This document shows positions 24,481 to 36,099 of a stretch of 64,000 nt of DNA, piece after piece. Made by a program: the position numbers and the translations under genes. Position 1 is the first letter of the stretch. Each line of letters starts with the position of its first letter. The stretch covers positions 34,967,110-35,031,109 of the forward strand of contig CM060173.1 in the NCBI GenBank assembly GCA_030549775.1, read 5' to 3'. The notes beneath the pieces are model-generated. The model saw nothing but the letters and a program-made list of their open reading frames with translations. It searched no databases and was not told where the DNA came from. Source of the DNA: Tamarix chinensis (lineage: Eukaryota > Streptophyta > Magnoliopsida > Caryophyllales > Tamaricaceae).

Positions 24481-25169
24481 ACATTGACATTACCACATGG
24501 AATAATAATATTAATACTCCATTAACAATATCCAACTCCACCAACCATTATATTTTAATATAATACTTATTAGCACCCACACATATTAGGCCACATTCTT
24601 ACACAAGAAATGTTACTAAAATGCCTCTAGGGCTCACAATAATATTATTCATGCATAAATGTTCACAATAACATAAAATAACATGGATAAGTAATTAACA
24701 CTTTTATTAATAGGCAACTCTTTCCTTAAGCAATATTTCCACACATAGTACATAAACTAGCATACTTTCCTTTTTATTAATCATTACAAGAAAATATATA
24801 TATTATATTAACAAACATATAACAAGCATAATAACGTATTAAAAACCCTAATGTGCTAACATATGTTTATCCATGCTTTTAAGTGGGGTTTAACGATTAC
24901 CTTAATTCCCGCAAAAATCGAACCTTACTGGTATCTCGGTTAAAGATTCAAGCTTTAAATAGCAAAATCAACACCTAAAAAAATGTCAATAATTATTATA
25001 TTAGAAGTAGGAAATTAAAATGATAAAACTTTATAAAAACTTAATGAATAACACACTTGATTAACTATTAACATACCTCAATAATTAAACGAATCAATTC
25101 CCAAAACAATGTGGAACTCATGCTGCATGAACAGCGTAAGCCACATGTAGGCTATATAGGGGAAAAAGG

Positions 25170-26330
25170 GTAGAAGGGAGAGGTGGTCATTTTCTGGTTG
25201 AGGCTTTGGAGCTAGAAAAGAGGGTAGGTGGAGGAGGATTGGAGGCAAGGGAAGCATGTAGGAGTGAAGAGGGAGTGTAGGTGGCAGCTGGGGTTGGGTT
25301 GTTGGCGGCCAAGGGAGGTGGAGGCAGCCATGGCGAGGCAGCGAAGATGGCTGCCAAGGTGGACGGGCCTGAGAAGGAAAGAAAATAGGGGAGGAAAATG
25401 AAGGGGTGCAAGGAATGGTTTCAGGAAAAGAAGGTGTGAGGGTGGTAAAGGAGGTTGCTGGGAGTGGATTGGTGGTTTGGGTGGCGTAGAGGTGGCCGAA
25501 CGATAGTGAATGGAGGGGTTACAGGGAGGATGCTGAGAAAGGAGAAAAAATAAGGGGGAGGAAGAAGGGACTATAGGGGGATTGAGGGGGTATTGTGGTG
25601 GTTTAGGGCAATAGTATGAGGTGGCAAGAAGCACTGTAGGCGGTTGGTGTGGCGGAGGAAGTGGTGGAGGGGCGGTGATGCACAAAACAATGATAGAAAC
25701 AGAAGGAGAAGAAAATGAGAGGAAGGAGGTCGGGGAAGGTAATGAGCTCGAAAAATGAGATAGGAAAGTGGTTGGTGAGGAGAAGAAAAAAATAGGGAGG
25801 ATAGGGGCAGCTGATGGGCCGATGCCAGCTTGTAGGGTAGGAGGGGAAGCGGTAGGGTGGCAGGGAGGGGAGACGAAGAGGGGGAAAACAGGGCATGAGG
25901 GATGGTTTGTAAGGCTGGCCAGGTCCAAAAATGGGAATAAAATGACTAGAGAGAGGGAGAGGCAGGTGGTGGCAACGAGAGGTTGCAGGCGGTGGTCGGG
26001 CATGGCGTTGAGGGGCATGCGCTGCGTCGGGGCTGGAGGCAGAAGAAGAAGGAAGGGAAGAGGAGGGGCAGGCCGGGCATAGGGGAAGAGAGGAAAGTAG
26101 GTCGGCCAGTCCAGGGTGAAGGGAAGGAAAGAAAAAAATGGGGAAGCTGGGCTGCACACTAGAGAAGGAGAGGAAGGGAAGGACTGGGCCGGAGGCCCAG
26201 ACACAGGGGAGAGGAAAAAGGTTGGCCTAGCAGCCTGAAGCTAGGAAAAAGGAAAAAGAAAGAAAGAAGAGAAAGGGGAGAAAGAAAAGGAAAAAGGAAA
26301 AATAGGGAAAATAAAATGATTTAATTTTAA
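25170..26330 (-). repeat. Purine/pyrimidine-skewed block of LTR-D (not a gene)
   Basis: The plus strand is almost entirely G and A and the minus strand C and T. The skew leaves long open frames on the minus strand, the longest 330 codons at 25212-26204, rich in Pro, Ser, Leu and Phe with no domain. Comparable pyrimidine-rich blocks are present at the same relative place in the LTRs at 27100-28130 and 43020-43400, so the block is part of the LTR. Confidence 0.75.
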
Positions 26331-26625
26331 AAAAATAAAATGTAATATTTTTGATAAATTATTTAATTTAATTAAATATAATTTAATTTAATTTATTGGC
26401 TTAAAAAGGATAATTTTAGTAAATTATTAGTTTGGAAAATTATTTAAATAAAAAGACAGTAATAGAATAACAAAATATTTATTTTAATTTATCAAATATT
26501 CCTATCCAAATTTATATACTCAAAAATCCATAAAATAATTAAATTAAATAATTTTAAAAGTAAATTTAACCTAAATAAAATCTATTTATGAAATTCTAGG
26601 TTTTTCAAAATTTTGGGGGATCACA

Positions 26626-26879
26626 TGCATAGTCTATCGTTCGATGATAATAAAATATAGATGGTAAATATTTACTGATAATTTATGAATGACGACCAAG
26701 TGAATGGATACTGAATGGTTAAGCAATGGAAGCAGTCATATAATTAATCAAAATGAATAAAGCTAGTGTATGCAATTGCTAATTTTTTATATAATGAAAC
26801 ATTGATTGAGTGATTGGCCTATCTTTTACATGGATAAATTAGTGGCATATCCTAAAGGAATTAGATAATTGGGAATAAC
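26626..26879 (+). mobile_element. LTR-B copy 3, continuation
   Basis: Starts with the second TGCAT and continues AGTCTATCG, matching the reverse complement of 7800-8075. It stops at 26879, where the next LTR begins. The remaining LTR-B end is not found elsewhere in the window, so this insertion either removed it or displaced it beyond recognition. Confidence 0.75.
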
Positions 26880-29800
26880 TATAATACCCTAAAATTTTAC
26901 TTAGCCTAATCCCACACTATTAACACCCTAATTTGATCTAAATCTTAAGAAATCCTATTTTACCCTTAACCTAATTTTTTAATCCTAAAACTTTAGTTAA
27001 ATCTAAAACATTCACCTATATAAACCATATTTTGTGGACCGAACTCAAATGCACTAAAATTCCTAATAATCCTAACTACTTTTAGCTAATCTAAAATAAC
27101 CTAAACTAATCCCCAAATATTTTTTTCTCTTTTGTCTTTTCTTTCTCCTTTTATTTCCCTTCTTTTCTTTCTCCCATCAAACTAAGTCGTGATAATTGAA
27201 TTTCTTGAAACTTGCACCCTCCCCCACTTACACCATCACCCATCACCTTTTTGCAGCCATTTGTTTCCCATCACCTACTTCCTTTCTTATTTTTCTTCTT
27301 CTCTTTCTACTTCTCTTATTCTTGCCAATCTACACCACCACACACACCCCCTATCACTATTCTTATTCCTCTTATCCTAACGCAACCTATACACACAACC
27401 ATCCCCATCTCTTATCATTTTTCCCAACACTCAACTATATTTTCCCCTACACCACCCTATCACCCCTCATGCTAGTCACATGTATTCCCCTCTCTTTTCT
27501 TCCTTTCCATAATCACAACACACATGCACACATGAATATATATATCGCTTCTTCCTTTTTGTTTGGCCTCCATTCTACCATTTTTTTGACAAAAAGTCAC
27601 TAGCCAAGCCCCTCTTCCTTCTCATTTCTTCTTTCTCTTTTCTTCTTCTTCTTCTTCCTCTTCTTCCTCTTGTGTGTCCTATATTTTTTCCTACCCACCA
27701 CCCATTCCACAAACAACAACACCGTGCACCACCACTCGTTGCCCAGTGGCTGGTGGACTAACCACCAAATCACCCTACCTTTCCCAGCACCATAACTGGC
27801 TAAGAACGCCGACCGTTGCCTATTTTCCCTTCTACTTCTCTTAGGCTATGGAATTTTTAAGCAACGCATAGCTTGTACACGACCTCAAGAATGATCGTGC
27901 AACACTAAATTTCTCTATTATAAGCTTGTGCCCATCTGTCTACTTATGACATGTTTGCCCAGTGATCAAGCACTATTCTGCTACTTTGCACCCCCCCAGT
28001 CATGCATGACCTTTCCTCTCAGCTTGACTGTGTACTGCCTGCAGCACAGCTATGCAGCCACCCCATTTCAGTTGTGTACCCCTATTTTCACCCCTAAACC
28101 TTGTCCTACCACCACCAAATATTTACTATAGCTACACCTCACATTATACTACACATCCGCATGTACCAAACTTCCATTTGACTATGGTTATTTCTATTTT
28201 ACCCTCTTGACCTTAATTTCTCCTTCAATTAAACACATCGAGCCTAACCGTGGATCTTTCTATTTTTTGTAGGTGGTATTCTGGTAGCTTTGGAGTAGGA
28301 AATCTAGGATATAATTGCTTAGAGACTAGTGTCCTGGTTGATAATGATATTATTTGATGTTTTAGAGTTTTGTGTTATTTACTTGTATAGTTATGTGTGT
28401 TTTTCATAATATCGATGCTTTACGATTTGATATATGTTTTTCATGATATGTTGTGATAATATGAACATTATGTTAGAAGTAAGTGATAATAGGTATGAGG
28501 TATGGGTATGATATTGTTATGTTAATGACATAATTGTGAGAAATATGTCTTATGTCATGAATTATGAGCTAAATAAACTTTGATAAATGGACATAGATAT
28601 ATTTATGAGCTATGATGATAAGTAGTCAACTCGGTAAAATAATATGTGTGGAAGGTACAAGATTTATAAAATAAAAAAAAGTTATTATTTTTCCTCAAGG
28701 GTAATTTGGTCATTATAGGTTAATAAGGTAATTTCAGTACTTTATGTGTTAGGTAGATTAAAATATGATAATAAAATCATGAGAAATGCTTGGAAGTATT
28801 ATTTCTTGTTTGGGGTCCTTCAATGAAGTAATGGTAATTAGGGAAAAATATCTTGTAACATTAATGTTATTATTCCATGTGTTAAAACTTAGAGGTTGTT
28901 TGGATTGTGAATATTATGCTAATAACAGGCCTTATGAGGTTGGTTCTTGACTTGGTAATCTTGTGAGTCTTATAGAAGGTATTGTGCGTAATATGTGGAA
29001 TTAGGTCTTTTGGTGATTACTATAAGTATTACCTTAGGATAAAAGTATTAATGTAGGTATATGACCTTGAAACTAGAATGTGTATTATGGGTATGATAAT
29101 AACAATGGTATTCGAGAGTGGTATATAGTAAATGATGGATGAATAATCAATATGGGAGAATAAGAGCTAAGGAAAGTGCGATTAGGGTTTGAAAAGACTT
29201 AAGGACTTGACCTATGTTATATGTCTATATGCTTTAGTGTGTTTGATGCATGAGAATTAATTTTGAATAATATACTAATCACTTAAAGAAAAGGAGCACA
29301 TGATTAGGGCCATGGTGATCTATATATATATCAAGTTCCATGGGGGAGAATAGTGGCTCAGGAGTATTTTGCCTCAAGAAGGTGATGTTTTCAGATCCAT
29401 TCCACCAGATGATAATAGTGGCTCAAATGTATTGTCCCTAAGAAGGTTCTTTTCACTGTTCCACTAGTTTAAGAATAGTGGGGTTTCTACACTTAGTGTA
29501 TATAAAAGAATGAAAATGGATTATGTCTAATAAAGAGATCTAGAGCATTACTTATCTTATAAGATTCTTCATTTATCTATGTGTATAACTATTATCTGTT
29601 GTGAAAGCAGGTGCTATTTGTATCCCTATTTCGATAAAAATTTTCCCCTTACTCAATAAGTAGTATACTAACCACCCGTTTTTATGGGTGCTGCTTATTC
29701 CTATTAGTAGAAGATTACTACTCATTTCTATTAGTAGACAACCATAATTTGTATGTGCAGGTCTCAAAATATCCGCCAAATGATTATGCTACCTATGATG

Positions 29801-30173
29801 CCTTATGTGGGGGGTGACTTCATCTATATTAGGGTTTGGGTGATGATTAATGTTATCCAAAAGATTTATTTAGCTAAATACCTTTTTGGACTCTTAATCT
29901 AGGGTATCCCTTCTTTTGTATTTTATATTGAAACTCGGAGTTAAGCTCCAACTCATTATTGTACTATAAATGTTTCTTCATTCAAATTTCCTTATTTTAG
30001 TATAAATATATTATCCTTGTAATTGATGTAAAAGTGGTTGAATAAACTAGACATATGTCAATGATGATGATAAGCCCCAATATTTTACTTATCTACTTCC
30101 ACTGTAAAATAAAAAATTTATCTACTTCCACTGTAAAATAAAAAATTTCAGTAGTAAAAATCAGGGTGTTACA
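26880..30173 (+). mobile_element. 5' LTR of a plus-strand Ty3/gypsy element (LTR-D family)
   Basis: Start TATAATACCCTAAAATTT (family TGTAATACCC) and end CAGGGTGTTACA at 30173, directly followed by a primer-binding site. Internal order matches the LTR-D solo LTR: AT-rich, pyrimidine-rich (27100-28130), then CCACCAG...AATAGTGG subrepeats (29340-29490). Length is about 3.29 kb, without the 1.3-kb TTACCC array. A 31-bp unit (TCTACTTCCACTGTAAAATA) is duplicated at 30088-30149. It is inserted in LTR-B copy 3. Proline-rich open frames at 27189-27603 are products of base skew. Confidence 0.75.
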
Positions 30174-30176
30174 ATT

Positions 30177-30188
30177 TAGTATCAAAGC
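30177..30188 (+). promoter_or_regulatory. Primer-binding site for initiator Met-tRNA
   Basis: TAGTATCAAAGC matches 10 of 12 bases of TGGTATCAGAGC, the sequence complementary to the 3' end of plant initiator Met-tRNA. It lies three bases after the LTR end, as expected for the minus-strand DNA primer site. Confidence 0.78.
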
Positions 30189-30501
30189 TTTTGGTTTTTA
30201 TTACTATGTTTTATTTTTCAAAAATTCATTTTCAATGATCCACCATATGATTTTTAATGGTCTATTTCACATTTCAAAAAAAAAACATTTTCTTTTCAAA
30301 AACTCGAATTACCTTGTGATGAATCAAGGACAAGTAACCTAAGTAGCCTTAAAATGTGAATTATGTGCATTATGTCTTAGTAAGCTAAGAAGGCTTATTC
30401 CTAACACATTTTTTTTATCTTATAGCTAGTTAGCTGTCATGGCACTCTGGTCGTGTTGGTTGTTTGGAAGAGATATTCGATGTGTTTATTGAGTTCATCT
30501 A

Positions 30502-31600
30502 ATGTCCACCTCAGCTACTATACTAACTCCACATCAATCAAAGGAGGGAATCAGGGAAGATTAGCTTAGGAAGGTTATGGGACATCACCCACTAATCTAT
30601 GCTGAAGATGAGGACCTAGTTATCCTAGAGGGATAGATTTAGGATTTAGATAGGATGTTTAAGGCATTTGATTGCCCACTTACCTAGAAGGTGGGTATTA
30701 TAGCCATTTTCTTACATGGAGTTTTCGGCACTTGGTGGGTAGGTCGTCATGCATAAGATGAGCCTTAGGTGTCTTAGGAGGACTTCAAGGTGGTGATTCT
30801 TGCTGATTTCTACCTTGGGAGTCTTAAGAGGGATAAGTTGAAGGAGTTAAAGTAGTTGAATCAGGGGAGCATGATGGTGATGGTGAGGTGATACCACACT
30901 CACTTTACAGAGTTTCAAATGTTTGCATCGAGGATCACAGCTAGTGAGTCAACTATGGTTTATTAGTTTAAGCAAGGACTCCACTTCAAAATATAAAGAA
31001 TGATAGGCATTGTGGCTTTTTAATACTTAATCACATTATGTGAGAGGGCGTGTATCACCACTACATTAGTTCACGAGCAAGCTTCCACTCTAGGTAAGAG
31101 GAAGCTAGAGTTGCATGGTTCTAGAGATAAGATCTAGTACCGAGGAGGAGCATCTCTAGGGTTTCTATAGAGAGGTCAAAATTAGTCTCAAGGAGGTCAG
31201 TGTTGGCACCAAGGTTAGTTAGGAGGTCAAAGCAGATCTTGGGGTCAGTTGAGGCAATTTACATGCAGTTTCAGTGGTCGAGATCATCAAAGAAGAAGTT
31301 TTTGGGGGTGCTCTGATTCGGTATAGGACGTGTGGCCAACTTAGTTATTTGTCTTTTGAGTGTCATCATCAATAAGGTCAGTATCAACAGTAATCTTTTC
31401 AATAGCGGACCTACTACTAGCCTCAGCAGCAGATTTAGTAGAGAGCACCTAACCTACCTAGCGATCGGCCTAGAGAGAGTTAGGGGAGACCGTAGGGGCC
31501 TCACCCTTTTGCTTAGAAGGGAGGAGGTCAAAATCATGATTATGGGGGGTATAATGGAGGATAATAAGGAGCATAGTCAATCTTAAATGTCATCAGCTCA
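30502..31600 (+). pseudogene. Ty3/gypsy gag (broken)
   Basis: Begins MSTSATILTPHQSKEG and, through stops, gives LDRMFKAFDCPLT, FLHGVFGTWW, EDFKVVILADFY, KLKELK-stop-LNQGSMMVMV, HFTEFQMFASRI and FKQGLHFKI. These follow the retrotransposon gag order (family 'KALAVLDCPxxxKVxxAxFLLxGxAxxWW', 'FLxLxQGxMSVxEYxxxFxxLS', 'FxxGLxxxI'). A degraded zinc knuckle (RTCGQLSYLSFECH) follows near 31325-31375. Gag would form the virus-like particle. It has many nonsense changes and cannot be functional. Confidence 0.75.
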
Positions 31601-32345
31601 ATAGAAGCTAACTGGTAATTAGATATGGTTACTAGTACATTCTCAATCCTAGCACTACTAGTTTATGTGTTGTTTGATTCGAATGCATCTTTATCATTTG
31701 TCTCTTCTTTATTTGTTGCAAAAGCTGCTCTGACTTCATCTTCTTCTATATCTATATCTATGTTGTTGCCTTTTGGGAATAGATTGGACTATAATAGGCT
31801 CTACTCGGATATGGAAATAGAGATAAGTAGGGTAGACTTCCAAGTAGATCTGTTTGAGATCGAACCTTTAAGATTTTGACATCATTCTTAGGATGGATAT
31901 GTTAAGGAAGTATAAGGTAGTCATAGACAGTTTATAGGAACGAGTTGTGTTGTGAATACCTTAGAGTGCTAGGGTCTATTATTGGACATACAAGCCTAGG
32001 CCTACGATAAAGGTCTTATCTACCCATATGTTGTATTCCTTGGTGAAGAGAGGTTACCCTATGTTTTTGTGTAGAATTCAGGAGCTAAACATGGACATGT
32101 AAGTGTCAGAGGGCATTCAAATTGTTGAAGAATTTCCAGACTTGTTTCTTGAGGAGATTCTAGGTATGTCGCAGGTACAAGAGATAAACTTCCCCATTGA
32201 GTTCGTATCAAGGACCAAACCTATTTCTAAGGTGCCCTACCAGATGGCACCAGTAGCTTTTAGGGAGTTGAAGATGTATTTGAAGGATTTGTTGGCTCAC
32301 GAGTATATCTAACCGAGTGTGTATCCTTGGAGAGCACAAGTGTTG
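31601..32345 (+). pseudogene. Ty3/gypsy protease and start of reverse transcriptase (truncated)
   Basis: 31625-31760 encodes FSILALLVYVLFDSNASLSF, the retrotransposon aspartic protease site; the catalytic triad DSG reads DSN here. A decayed linker follows. 32103-32312 encodes EEFPDLFLEEILGMSQVQEI, FPIEFVSRTKPISKVPYQMA and ELKMYLKDLLAHEYI; continuing past a stop comes PSVYPWRAQVLFV. These are the start of a plant gypsy reverse transcriptase (family 'PISKAPYRMAPxELxELKxQLxELLxxGFIRPSxSPWGAPVLFV'). Similarity ends abruptly at about 32345, before any RT catalytic motif. The rest of pol is not found downstream. Confidence 0.85.
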
Positions 32346-33433
32346 TTTGTAGAAATTAAAATAGACTCAAGGAACAATCCCACAAAACAAAACAAAAAAT
32401 TATATCTCAAATTTTAATCTAGGATATCAATCTATTCCCTAGCAATAAATATTCAACCAGACATAATTATTGAATTAATTACACAGAAATATATATCTAA
32501 AATATAGATTAAAAATAGAAAAGGAAATAACCAAAATTAATTATGCAGGAAAGATCAAGAATTTATGCAGATGAAAACAATTAATTTTATCTAAAATAAA
32601 TTCTACTTGATAGATTTTCCTCTCTTATTTTCTCTTTTGGTCATGTTGGTTTTTGTGTAAATTTTTTGCCTTTTCTTTTCCTTTTCGGCTCAAGCTATTT
32701 TTCCTTCATCCTTAGTTCTTATGCCTTGCGATTGCTAAAGGCTGCCTGCTTTGTTACTATGTTGCCATCCCTCCTACACTCCAATGCCCTTCTTCTCCTT
32801 TTTTGTGCCCTTCCTTTTATTCTGTATAATGCTTCTTCTATGTTTGCTCTTTTTTTTTTCTTTTTTTTTTCTACCTGTCACTACTTCACTGCCCTCTATT
32901 CGCCCTTTACTATACTACCTAACTATTACTTCTCTATGGCTCTGACTTCTGCTCCTTTCTCATCAGTTGGCTTCTACACTCCTTTAATTTCTTCTACGTC
33001 GTTGTACATTCTTTTGTAGCTCCTTTATAATTTTTTTTCTAGCTTTCCTTTCCATATCAGCCCTTGCTGACCTTGAATTTCCTATGCCCCTAGTCTCCTT
33101 CTATGATTACTCCTTCTTTCTTTTATTTCCAGGCCTAAAGGTCCAATTTTTTTTTCATTTTTAAATTATTAATTTATTTGGAAACAAACGTACAACAAAC
33201 AATTAATAAAAATTAATAAACAATATTATACTCTTAATCTATTTAATTATTATCATTTTAGGTAAAATAATAATATTTATGCAATTATTATTACTTAAGC
33301 ATAAAATCATAACTATTCACCTATCTTACTTAAATAAAATAACAAAAACTAAGATTATAAGGATATAAAATATGTCAAAATATGAACCTAACAAGAATCC
33401 ACCACTACTACAACCACCATCTCACTCTCCCTC
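32346..33433. other. AT-rich then pyrimidine-rich stretch, probably LTR-derived
   Basis: 32346-32600 is AT-rich, 32600-33140 pyrimidine-rich on the plus strand and 33140-33370 AT-rich again, ending with a CCACCACTACTACAACC-like stretch. This resembles the front part of an LTR-D member, but I cannot find a TG start, and the junction with the truncated RT is abrupt. The 117-codon frame at 32666-33019 is low-complexity Phe/Leu/Ser and not supported as a gene. Confidence 0.4.
33429..33433. other. Left target-site duplication of the Cassandra solo LTR
   Basis: CCCTC here is repeated exactly at 33736-33740, immediately after the LTR end. Confidence 0.9.
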
Positions 33434-33735
33434 TATAATACCCCAAATTAAGCGGAGTGTTATAAGGATTGATTTGGCTACTTATATCAACATGGTATAC
33501 CATTCTTTTGGTAATTCCATCCTAAGAACTCCACAGTTAAGCGTGCTGGCCGTGGAGCAATTTTAGGATGGGTGATCTTCTAGGAAGTTTTATAAATTTT
33601 CTAAAATTTTCTCAAGAAGTGCGTGAGTGAGGACAAAGCGCGCTGAAAGGACTTATGTTGATCTGTGAGGTCATCTGATCAATCCGAAAGCGCTCCAAGG
33701 TAGCCCGCGTGGTCATATTGACTCGGGGTGTTACA
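33434..33735 (+). mobile_element. Cassandra: Cassandra TRIM element, solo LTR with 5S-derived core
   Basis: A 302-bp unit starting TATAATACCCC (family TGTAATACCC, with TG changed to TA) and ending GGGGTGTTACA, bounded by perfect 5-bp CCCTC repeats. Its middle contains a 5S rRNA-like sequence including the internal promoter. Short LTRs carrying a 5S rRNA domain define Cassandra, a non-autonomous terminal-repeat retrotransposon in miniature found across plants. Only one LTR is present and no internal segment, so it is a solo LTR left by recombination. It sits inside the C-rich part of an LTR-D-like sequence. The second member of the family is at 49863-52825. Confidence 0.9.
33489..33592 (+). 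other. 5S rRNA-derived domain inside the Cassandra LTR
   Basis: Aligns by eye with plant 5S rRNA from about position 8 to 110: CCATCCTAAGAACTCC, then the A-box AGTTAAGCGTGC (33535-33546) matching the 5S gene exactly, then the C-box region AGGATGGGTGATC (33565-33577) with one change from AGGATGGGTGACC, then CTAGGAAGTTTT. The A-box and C-box are the RNA polymerase III internal promoter. The 5' and 3' ends do not match well enough to form the closing helix of a working 5S rRNA, so this is not a 5S gene. Confidence 0.87.
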
Positions 33736-34000
33736 CCCTCTTCTACCCCAAAAAGCCACTTCTCGAACCCCTGCTCCCACTTCCTCCATTGCCGCTTAGC
33801 TGCCACCCCCACTAGGTTGTGCCTTAACCTTCCTATCCCTTAAGTATAATTAGTGTAATTATTATTTTATTTTATTAGTGTTATTATCATTATCATTATC
33901 ATCATCATCATCATCATCATCATAATCATTATGATTCTTATTATTATTACCTTACTAGCACTATTATTACTAGTATTATTATTATTATGACTATTCAAAC

Positions 34001-34045
<45 letters not shown>

Positions 34046-34144
34046 CATTATTATCACTATTATTGTCATCATCATCATCATCATCATTATTATTGTTGTT
34101 GTTATTGTTATTATTATCATTATCATTACTATTTTTATTATTAC

Positions 34145-34175
<31 letters not shown>

Positions 34176-36074
34176 TGAATTATTATTATCACTATCATCA
34201 TCATCATCATCATCATTATTATTATTATTACTAAATTGTTATCTTTAGTATTGTTAATATTGTTAATAATTCCTTAACATGGACCAATATAACTACCTAA
34301 ACCTATTTTAGCTAATAATGGCATGATTAACCATTTTAAAAATAATATCCTTATTTTTACTAATAAAGCCACTATTATTATTAATATCCCTAATAATAGG
34401 TTATGATAATGGTAAGTAGGAAATAATGATAATGTTAGTAAGAAGAAAGTTAACCTTAGTATCTCCCTCTTATAGTTGAACCAAGTCCAAACCCTAAGGA
34501 GGCATAAGAGCGTGCTCCAAGCCCGATGTCATTTTAGGTAAGAATGTAGTTAAAGCCTAATATATATTTTATGTGCTTTGTAAGCTATGTGTTATGATAT
34601 AATTGTGTACCTTATGTGATTATGACTACTTACTTGTATCCCAACACGGAGCTAAGGTACATTTATATGTGTTCTCCATATGGCATGTGTAAAATGATAT
34701 GTATATTCTACTTATGGTGCCTATGTGATGTGGACCTTTGGGACATGCATGCTATGATACTTTAATGATATGGTGTGGGGGTGAAATGATGAAAAGGGCA
34801 AAAAAAAAAGAAATGAGTTAACTAGAAGGAAGTAAGAATGACCTATAGATCTCATGACTTATGGGTGGACAAATAAAGGAATAATATGGACAAAATAAGA
34901 GAGTGAAGTAAATCTTGCATGAGGAGTCTAGGGTTCGCATGGGACAGATGGTCTTTGCATGGGGATGATCCTTACATGGAAAAAGTTGACTTGGAGTTTA
35001 AGTAAGGTGAGGGAAGATTTGTTGGGGTGATTGGAGTCCATGGGTAAAAAATAGCACGTAGGTTGGCATAAGGGTGCATGGAGAACTTGGCTAGGTTTTG
35101 GGAGGAAAACCCTAAGTGGACGAGATTGTGGAAGGAAGAAATAATGGAAAGGATTGGAATATGGGGTAAGAGTGGAAGGATGTCACATGGAGGGGGAATG
35201 TTTGTCATATGGAAGAGGAGATGGTAAATGAGAGTAATGGAGAGATAACATATGAGAAAAGAGAGGTGCTAGAGTTTGGGGTGACCAACTAGGGTTTTAT
35301 GGTCACATGTGCAAATGGGAAGTAAAGTGGGATTCTTGGGGATAAATCAAGTGAGGTGGTAAGTTGGGGAAAAAAACATGGGTGGTGTGAGATAGAGGAA
35401 GGTTGGGCCAAATAGGCCAAATTAGGGTTTCTCGAGGAAAACCCTAAAAGGCAATAGTGAGTTGACTTGGAGATATGGGAAAGTGGGCCTCGACCCATGC
35501 ACTTAGGAGTTGAGTATTAGTGGTAAATGAGGAGAAGAGGGAAAGGATGTCTGAACATATTAGGAGGTGTAGAAGTCTTAAGATATAGGACATGCCCTTT
35601 CAAAAGGATAGGAGTGGATGAGTTGTGTGGGCAGGTAATCTAAAGGATATGCATGTCTAAGGTGGTAATACTTATTGAATAAAACATGAATAAGATATTA
35701 ACCATTTAAAAAAATATTGTTGAGTCAAACCCAGACTAGTCCATCGACAAATAATAGTAGCCAAGTATCGGGGTAGCCTAGAGACTGATCTACCAATGAA
35801 TAATAGTGGTTAAGAGTGTTCTGCCCTACATGTTTCTGGTCCACTAGCTATGATAGTGAGAGATCATGAGCTCAACAAACAAAACCTAATGATGATAAAC
35901 TATGGAAAGATACTATCTACTTATAGTGAAACACCATGAGAGTCAGGGCTAGACCGATCCACCAGCGAATAATAGTGGTCAGGTGCTTGGTAACTTGGAG
36001 ACTGTTCAATTGGAGAATAATAGTGGCCAGGTGCATTTTGCTATGATTATTTTTTCTATCCACCTACTATAATG
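33736..36074 (+). mobile_element. LTR-D-family LTR body, part left of the CACTA insertion
   Basis: Follows the Cassandra insertion with the same C-rich sequence that precedes it (CCCTCTTCTACCCC). After a large ATT/ATC microsatellite, 34480-34720 and 35740-36074 carry LTR-D features, including CCACTAGCTATGATAGTG and CCACCAGCGAATAATAGTGG subrepeats. The sequence is interrupted by the CACTA element at 36075 and resumes at 41551. Short frames at 34972-35498 on the minus strand are not supported as genes. Confidence 0.6.
33873..34245. repeat. ATT/ATC trinucleotide microsatellite, about 370 bp
   Basis: Mainly ATT/TTA repeats with ATC/TCA blocks at both ends and GTT interruptions. The poly-Ile, poly-Ser and poly-Leu frames on both strands are translations of it. 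Confidence 0.95.
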
Positions 36075-36099
36075 CACTACTACGAAAACGGAAAATAAT

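Larger units (their letters stand above)
21396..26625 (-). mobile_element. Solo LTR of a Ty3/gypsy element (LTR-D), 5.23 kb
   Basis: Plus-strand ends are TGTAACACCCCC and GGGGGATCACA; on the minus strand the LTR runs TGTGATCCCCC to GGGGGTGTTACA. It is bounded by perfect TGCAT duplications and interrupts LTR-B, whose sequence is continuous across the site once one TGCAT is removed. From its 5' end on the minus strand it has an AT-rich part, a pyrimidine-rich part (26330-25170), the tandem TTACCC-type array (24480-23200), the CCACTATTATT subrepeats (22470-22060), then the end. The 5' LTR at 26880-30173 shows the same order. No gag or pol is present, so this is a solo LTR, not a whole element. 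It is long for an LTR, partly because of the tandem array. Confidence 0.88.

Noticed and set aside
25212..26204. 330-codon open frame on the minus strand
   Set aside because: It is Pro/Ser/Leu/Phe-rich translation of a purine/pyrimidine-skewed block within the LTR-D solo LTR. Related LTRs have the same skew at the same place, and no domain or conserved residue pattern is visible.
27189..27603. Overlapping plus-strand frames of up to 135 codons
   Set aside because: Pyrimidine-rich part of the 5' LTR at 26880-30173; three overlapping frames are open for compositional reasons.
30088..30149. CRISPR-like or satellite repeat
   Set aside because: Only two copies of a 31-bp unit, immediately adjacent without spacers, at an LTR end; a simple local duplication.
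33489..33592. A genuine 5S rRNA gene
   Set aside because: The A-box and much of the core match, but the 5' and 3' ends that form helix I do not, there is no tandem array, and the whole lies inside a Cassandra LTR with its own TSD.
33995..34248. Poly-Ile, poly-Met and poly-Ser frames on both strands
   Set aside because: Direct translations of the ATT/ATC microsatellite.
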